Shown: in pieces, positions 6,234 through 9,286 of the stretch
How positions within the stretch are numbered: position 1 is the first letter of the stretch
Layout: every line of letters begins with the position of its first letter
Source: an uncultured Fidelibacterota bacterium
GTDB taxonomy: Bacteria > Fidelibacterota > Marinisomatia > Marinisomatales > UBA1611
Length of the DNA stretch: 9,286 nt
Assembly: GCA_937893835.1 (NCBI GenBank)
Contig: CALCSS010000113.1
Location: 1 to 9,286 of the forward strand
Direction of reading: 5' to 3'
Program-made: the position numbers and the translations under genes
The notes under the pieces: model-generated
The model's database searches: none
Told to the model about the DNA's origin: nothing
The model's input: the letters and a program-made list of their open reading frames with translations, nothing else

Positions 6234-7127
6234 ATGGGAATGACGCCAGGCGAAAAAAAGGCTTTTAATAAAGGCTTTGAAGCAGGAGCAGGTTCTGTTG
6301 AAGAAGGGCTACCGGGCTGGTTTGGAACCTTTGCCGACATGATGACACTCCTTTTTGCCTTTTTTGTACTTTTGGCTGCCATATCTACAATGGATCCAGT
6401 TAAACTGCAAGAAATGGCAAACTCAGAAGGGAAATCATTAGGAAGTAAAATTAAAGCCAGTGGTAAAGCTGAAGAAGAGGGTGAGTTTGAGCCAATTGAA
6501 AACCTGGCCGCTATGAAAAAAGAGATGAAAGAGGCCATTGAGGAAATGAAGAAGGAAAACCCATCCGGAGACCCCCCAATCGATGTTCAAACAAGTTCCA
6601 AGGGTTTAATAGTTAATATCAAAGGAGACTTTGCTTTTCCTTCAGGAAAAGCAGATATGAAGCCTGAGTTAGGCGAACTTCTGAAAAAAGAAATTATCCC
6701 ACGTATTTTAGCAAGTCCTTTTCAGATAGAAGTAGCGGGGCACTCTGATAGTGACCCAATGCCTAAAAAATGGCAAAAATTTTATAAAAGCAACTGGGAA
6801 CTTTCTGCGGCAAGAGGAGCAACAGTTGTTCGTTACATGATTGAAGAAGGTGTTCCCGCACCAAGGTTGGTTGCGGCTGGATATGGTGACTGGTTTCCAA
6901 AAGGAATCGATAGTATAAAAACATCAAACCCTATGTATAACCCCTTAACCTTAACTTGGGGAGAGGGTGAGCAGCCAGTAGATAATAAGGGCAATCCACT
7001 ACCTACTGTTTTATCATTGAATAAGACAGTAAAACAAAAGGCTTCAAACAGAAGAATTCAGATTACATTCATTAACCCCCCACACCATGGGAAGGGTCGT
7101 TCAGGCACGAGCTACGAAGATGAGTAA
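6234..7127 (+). CDS. motB: MotB/PomB-type stator subunit with OmpA-like peptidoglycan-binding domain
   Basis: A protein of 297 residues. After a short cytoplasmic start, the single membrane helix (about 28-50) carries the family motif GWFGTFADMMTLLFAFFVLL. Asp35 is the essential ion-binding aspartate, and the 'TFADMMTLL' wording is closer to sodium-type PomB than to E. coli MotB, a hint only. A charged Lys/Glu-rich linker/plug region (about 65-115) follows. The OmpA-like domain starts near 118 and has GHSD (Asp172), NWELSAARG (Arg194), AAGYGD and NRRIQITF, the residues that hold the peptidoglycan peptide. Between GYGDWFP and NKTVKQKASNRR there are about 39 extra residues (223-261) not found in typical MotB. 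The ATG at 6234 starts five bases after motA; a second ATG at 6240 is possible. The function inferred is anchoring the stator to the cell wall and conducting ions. Confidence 0.93.
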   Translation: MGMTPGEKKAFNKGFEAGAGSVEEGLPGWFGTFADMMTLLFAFFVLLAAISTMDPVKLQEMANSEGKSLGSKIKASGKAEEEGEFEPIENLAAMKKEMKEAIEEMKKENPSGDPPIDVQTSSKGLIVNIKGDFAFPSGKADMKPELGELLKKEIIPRILASPFQIEVAGHSDSDPMPKKWQKFYKSNWELSAARGATVVRYMIEEGVPAPRLVAAGYGDWFPKGIDSIKTSNPMYNPLTLTWGEGEQPVDNKGNPLPTVLSLNKTVKQKASNRRIQITFINPPHHGKGRSGTSYEDE

Positions 7128-7159
7128 AGATTTTACAATGCGGAGTAATTACACATACC

Positions 7160-7165
7160 AAGGAG
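7160..7165 (+). promoter_or_regulatory. Shine-Dalgarno AAGGAG of the fliF-like gene
   Basis: AAGGAG stands six bases before the ATG at 7172 and is the main reason for choosing that start. The 44-base gap after motB shows no terminator. Confidence 0.8.
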
Positions 7166-7171
7166 TTTCAT

Positions 7172-8971
7172 ATGAATAAGGGGAATAAAAAATATACAAG
7201 GCCCATTATTGGATCGTTGATCTTTATCGCGCTTATTTATGCGCAGGGCAGTGGATACCTTTCTCAAAAATTAATGGTTGAGAACAATATAAGAGACAGA
7301 GTTAAGGATGCGCTGTCAAAGGTGATTGATTCACATAAATACGTGATCAATGTTGATGTGGAACTAGAGGTCCTGGATGAGGTTAATGAACAGATAACGG
7401 TCTTTGCGCCTCGTGAGTCAGATAAGAATCTAGAAAAACAAATTTCCCCAGCAGAAAAGACAGCAGAGGCCCTTGTTCGTATTCAAGAAAAAATGGTTTA
7501 TGAAACACCATCACAAGAAGAGAGCTACTCCATTGGTCTGCCCATACCTGGTTTTGAGGTTGATGTCGTTCGTCCAAAGACAGAATCCAGGCCCCTAACA
7601 GAGTCTAACCCGGTTTCGCCTAGAACAATGCAACCACTAGAGGAAACTCCAAATCAGGTAAATGAAGAAAAAAAGGAAGTAGTTGATAAGATACTTTCCA
7701 GAAAACGCCCATCAAGAGCAGTTGTAAAGAGGATGGAGCTTGCCTTGATTTTACAAGAAGGTGCTGCGCCAGAATTAATAGAGAACATTAGGCAGCTTAC
7801 AATGGCAGCCTCAAAGTTTGATAGAGACCGTGGCGACAAGCTCACAATAATGACAGCAAGTTTTAAAGAGCGTAGAGACCAACGGTCTGCCGAGCAGATA
7901 ATGTTAAAGAATATTGCAGAGAAGATCGACCACCTAGAACAAAGGCGTATGTCTGAATCTTCTAGCTGGCGAGAGGATATTGAAACATATAAAGAAGAAA
8001 TCACGCAAAGGCGAGAGGAAGACCTTAAGCTTCTTGAGACACAATTAGAAGAGCTTGATAAAAAGAGACTACAAGAAGCTGCAGACTATGAAAAGAAGGA
8101 ACTTGCCAGAAAAGATTCAATTCGTAATTCAAAACTAGAAACTGAGATTCAGGCATTGAGAGATATGCTTGCCGTAAATGAATCGCAGGAAAAAGCACAA
8201 GCCAAACAATTGGACTCAAATAGGTTTGCAATGCTTGACAATGAACTCCAAACTCTGAGAAAAATGTTGTTACAGGCAATGCTGAAAGACTCTGTAGATG
8301 CACAAAAAAAAGCGCAGGTAAAGATAGAGGCCGAGCTTGCAGAGCGTGAAAATGAAAAGGCCTCACGTGATTCACTGATTGCAGAGAAGATAGCTGCCCT
8401 TGATGCGGTACAGGCAGATTTAGATGCCATGGAGGCTGAAGCCTCCTCAGGATTGGATACCAAAACAATTATGATCATTGCTCTTGGTGTGGTGGTGGTT
8501 GCGCTTGGTGCAATGATGGTTCTACAGAAGAAGTCGGGACCACAACACGCTTACCAACCAATGCCTCCTTATCCATATCCTCCACTAAGACGTAGAAAAA
8601 GAAAAAAGAAAAAACCTACTGCCGCCCCTACAAAGGAAGAAGAAAAAACAGAGGTCGTAGAGCCAAAACCAGAACCGCAAGAAGAAACAGCACCTGAAGA
8701 AACTCCTACAGATGATCAGAGTAGTACAAACGGTAATGGAGATGACGCAGAAGAGGATGGTGAAAACCTTTCTTTGGACGATGATCCAAATGTCCTCAAA
8801 AGCGAGATTGATGATATTAGAAAATCAATAGTATCAATGAGTGTTGGTCAGCCAGGAAAGACGTCTAGCATAGTCAAAGAATGGCTGGAGCAGCCTGCGC
8901 CAGAGGCACCTGCTGCGCCAGAGGAGTCTGCATCTGATGATAGTAGCGGTGAAGAAGAAAGCAGCGAATAA
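7172..8971 (+). CDS. fliF: Rearranged FliF (MS-ring) protein: RBM3 and FliG-binding tail kept, RBM1/RBM2 absent, long coiled coil inserted
   Basis: A protein of 599 residues. Residues 1-24 are a signal peptide or N-terminal helix (ending LIYA). Residues about 36-78 match the first half of the FliF ring-building motif 3 (NIRDRVKDALSKVI, then INVDVELEVLDEVNEQ). About 80-178 corresponds to the variable beta-collar insertion. Residues 179-231 match the second half (RPSRAVVKRMELALIL, IENIRQLTMAASKFDRDRGD, LTIMTASF; 'RGD.lTI...F' is a FliF hallmark). Residues 232-426 contain no Gly or Pro and are heptad-like, hence a coiled coil. One membrane helix follows at 433-451. The cytoplasmic tail has a Pro/Tyr stretch, a Arg/Lys cluster, an acidic low-complexity part, and a FliG-binding helix pair (544-573, SEIDDIRKSIVSMSVGQPGK then SSIVKEWLEQ). 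Usual FliF is of similar length but has TM1, RBM1 and RBM2 before RBM3 and no coiled coil before TM2. The fliG gene comes 21 bases downstream, as in flagellar operons. I use the symbol for homology, not for proven function. Confidence 0.82.
   Translation: MNKGNKKYTRPIIGSLIFIALIYAQGSGYLSQKLMVENNIRDRVKDALSKVIDSHKYVINVDVELEVLDEVNEQITVFAPRESDKNLEKQISPAEKTAEALVRIQEKMVYETPSQEESYSIGLPIPGFEVDVVRPKTESRPLTESNPVSPRTMQPLEETPNQVNEEKKEVVDKILSRKRPSRAVVKRMELALILQEGAAPELIENIRQLTMAASKFDRDRGDKLTIMTASFKERRDQRSAEQIMLKNIAEKIDHLEQRRMSESSSWREDIETYKEEITQRREEDLKLLETQLEELDKKRLQEAADYEKKELARKDSIRNSKLETEIQALRDMLAVNESQEKAQAKQLDSNRFAMLDNELQTLRKMLLQAMLKDSVDAQKKAQVKIEAELAERENEKASRDSLIAEKIAALDAVQADLDAMEAEASSGLDTKTIMIIALGVVVVALGAMMVLQKKSGPQHAYQPMPPYPYPPLRRRKRKKKKPTAAPTKEEEKTEVVEPKPEPQEETAPEETPTDDQSSTNGNGDDAEEDGENLSLDDDPNVLKSEIDDIRKSIVSMSVGQPGKTSSIVKEWLEQPAPEAPAAPEESASDDSSGEEESSE
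8895..8924 (+). repeat. Short direct repeat encoding Ala-Pro-Glu tail
   Basis: CTGCGCCAGAGG occurs at 8895-8906 and again, in the same frame, at 8913-8924 (18-bp offset). It lies in the low-complexity C-terminal tail of the fliF-like gene, just after the FliG-binding helix, and looks like a small replication-slippage duplication. Confidence 0.5.
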
Positions 8972-8979
8972 TAAAACTT

Positions 8980-8983
8980 GAGG
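8980..8983 (+). promoter_or_regulatory. Shine-Dalgarno GAGG of fliG
   Basis: GAGG (within TTGAGGAAA) lies nine bases before the ATG at 8993. It supports that start and translation independent of the fliF-like gene. Confidence 0.6.
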
Positions 8984-8992
8984 AAATAGATT

Positions 8993-9286
8993 ATGGTTAA
9001 TGATTATCACATGCTATCAGGTATACAAAAAGTTGCTATCCTTTTTTCTGTGGTAGGAGAAAGCTTGGCAATGTCTCTTATAAAGGGACTTTCAAAAACT
9101 GAAGTTCGTAAAATTCGATCCACATTAAGATCGATGGGAACTGTTTCCTTTGCCGTTAAAAAACGTGTTATGGAAGAGTTTTACTTTGGATTTTTGAGCG
9201 AACAATTTGAAGATGGTAAAGGTGATGATGGAGGGCCTATTCAACCATTTGAATTTTTGGCTGCTTTAAATGATGAACTGGATGCA
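8993..9286 (+). CDS. fliG: FliG motor switch protein, N-terminal 98 residues, cut by window edge
   Basis: Read by hand from the ATG at 8993; 98 codons stay open to the last base. Residues 8-72 match the FliG N domain (LSGIQKVAILFSVVGESLAM, KGLSKTEVRKIRSTLRSMGTVS, VMEEFYFGFLSEQF), the part that binds the FliF tail and so couples rotor ring to MS ring. Residues 85-94 (PFEFLAALND) resemble the entry to the middle domain ('PF.F....D' of FliG). In typical FliG this motif lies around residue 105-115, after a helix of the type 'GG..YA...L..A.G'. Here only about 12 Gly/Asp-rich residues link the two parts, so the end of the N domain seems missing. The charged C-terminal torque helix that meets MotA lies outside the window. 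Its position right after the fliF-like gene matches normal flagellar gene order. Confidence 0.87.
   Translation, partial: MVNDYHMLSGIQKVAILFSVVGESLAMSLIKGLSKTEVRKIRSTLRSMGTVSFAVKKRVMEEFYFGFLSEQFEDGKGDDGGPIQPFEFLAALNDELDA

Noticed and set aside
5443..7127. ExbBD/TolQR or Zorya ZorAB in place of MotAB
   Set aside because: The MotB-like protein has the TFADMMTLL helix and a complete OmpA-like wall-binding domain, MotA has the PAWGMVGTLIGL signature with a large loop, and fliF- and fliG-type genes follow; no defence genes such as a helicase or nuclease are present.
8025..8478. Two overlapping minus-strand open frames opposite the fliF-like coiled coil
   Set aside because: They arise from the low-complexity Glu/Lys/Ala-rich coding sequence of the plus strand and have no homology-like features.
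1..9286. CRISPR array, tRNA, rRNA or insertion sequence
   Set aside because: I saw no regularly spaced repeats, no tRNA- or rRNA-like stretches, no transposase-like coding sequence and no long terminal inverted repeats; the window is almost fully occupied by genes and no gene-free stretch exceeds 150 bases.

Overview
The window reads as chromosomal DNA of a Gram-negative, AT-leaning bacterium. It encodes signal peptides, a probable outer-membrane beta-barrel, a probable envelope TPR protein and a peptidoglycan-binding stator protein. The mix of a class III cyclase fused to a TolB-like domain, CarboxypepD_reg-like and FxLYD-like envelope domains and TPR barrels suggests the FCB group. A Marinimicrobia- or Fibrobacterota-like lineage is my guess, but nothing here fixes the taxonomy.

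Left part: a minus-strand class III adenylate/guanylate cyclase with a membrane segment and a TolB-like periplasmic domain runs off the left edge (1-1043). It diverges from a plus-strand aromatic amino acid hydroxylase (1190-2125), whose end overlaps a short TPR envelope protein (about 2112-2690). These look like ordinary accessory and metabolic genes.

Right part: a near-consensus sigma-70 promoter (TTGACA, 17 bp, TAAAAT at 2739-2767) starts a tightly packed plus-strand cluster that continues past the right edge. In order it holds a secreted multidomain protein (CarboxypepD_reg-like, coiled coil, Sm/SH3-like, FxLYD-like), an outer-membrane barrel/coiled-coil/TPR protein, MotA, MotB, a rearranged FliF (MS-ring protein) and the N-terminus of FliG. 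Gaps are 4-44 bp, and strong Shine-Dalgarno sites precede the first gene, motA, the fliF-like gene and fliG.

The most interesting content is this motor cluster. The stator subunits keep the key residues of an ion-driven torque generator (MotA Pro159/Pro210, MotB Asp35), and FliG_N and the FliG-binding tail of FliF are recognisable. The FliF-like protein, however, starts with a signal peptide directly before the RBM3 region. It lacks the usual N-terminal RBM1/RBM2 modules and has about 195 residues free of Gly and Pro, predicted coiled coil, between RBM3 and its only C-terminal membrane helix. FliG seems to lack the last part of its N domain, and MotB has a roughly 39-residue insertion in its OmpA-like domain. 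Together with the two envelope proteins in the same operon, this suggests a flagellum-derived rotary motor that drives something across the periplasm (gliding, surface motility or another envelope process) rather than a standard filament. That is inference: the window ends before it can be seen whether export-apparatus or rod/hook genes follow.
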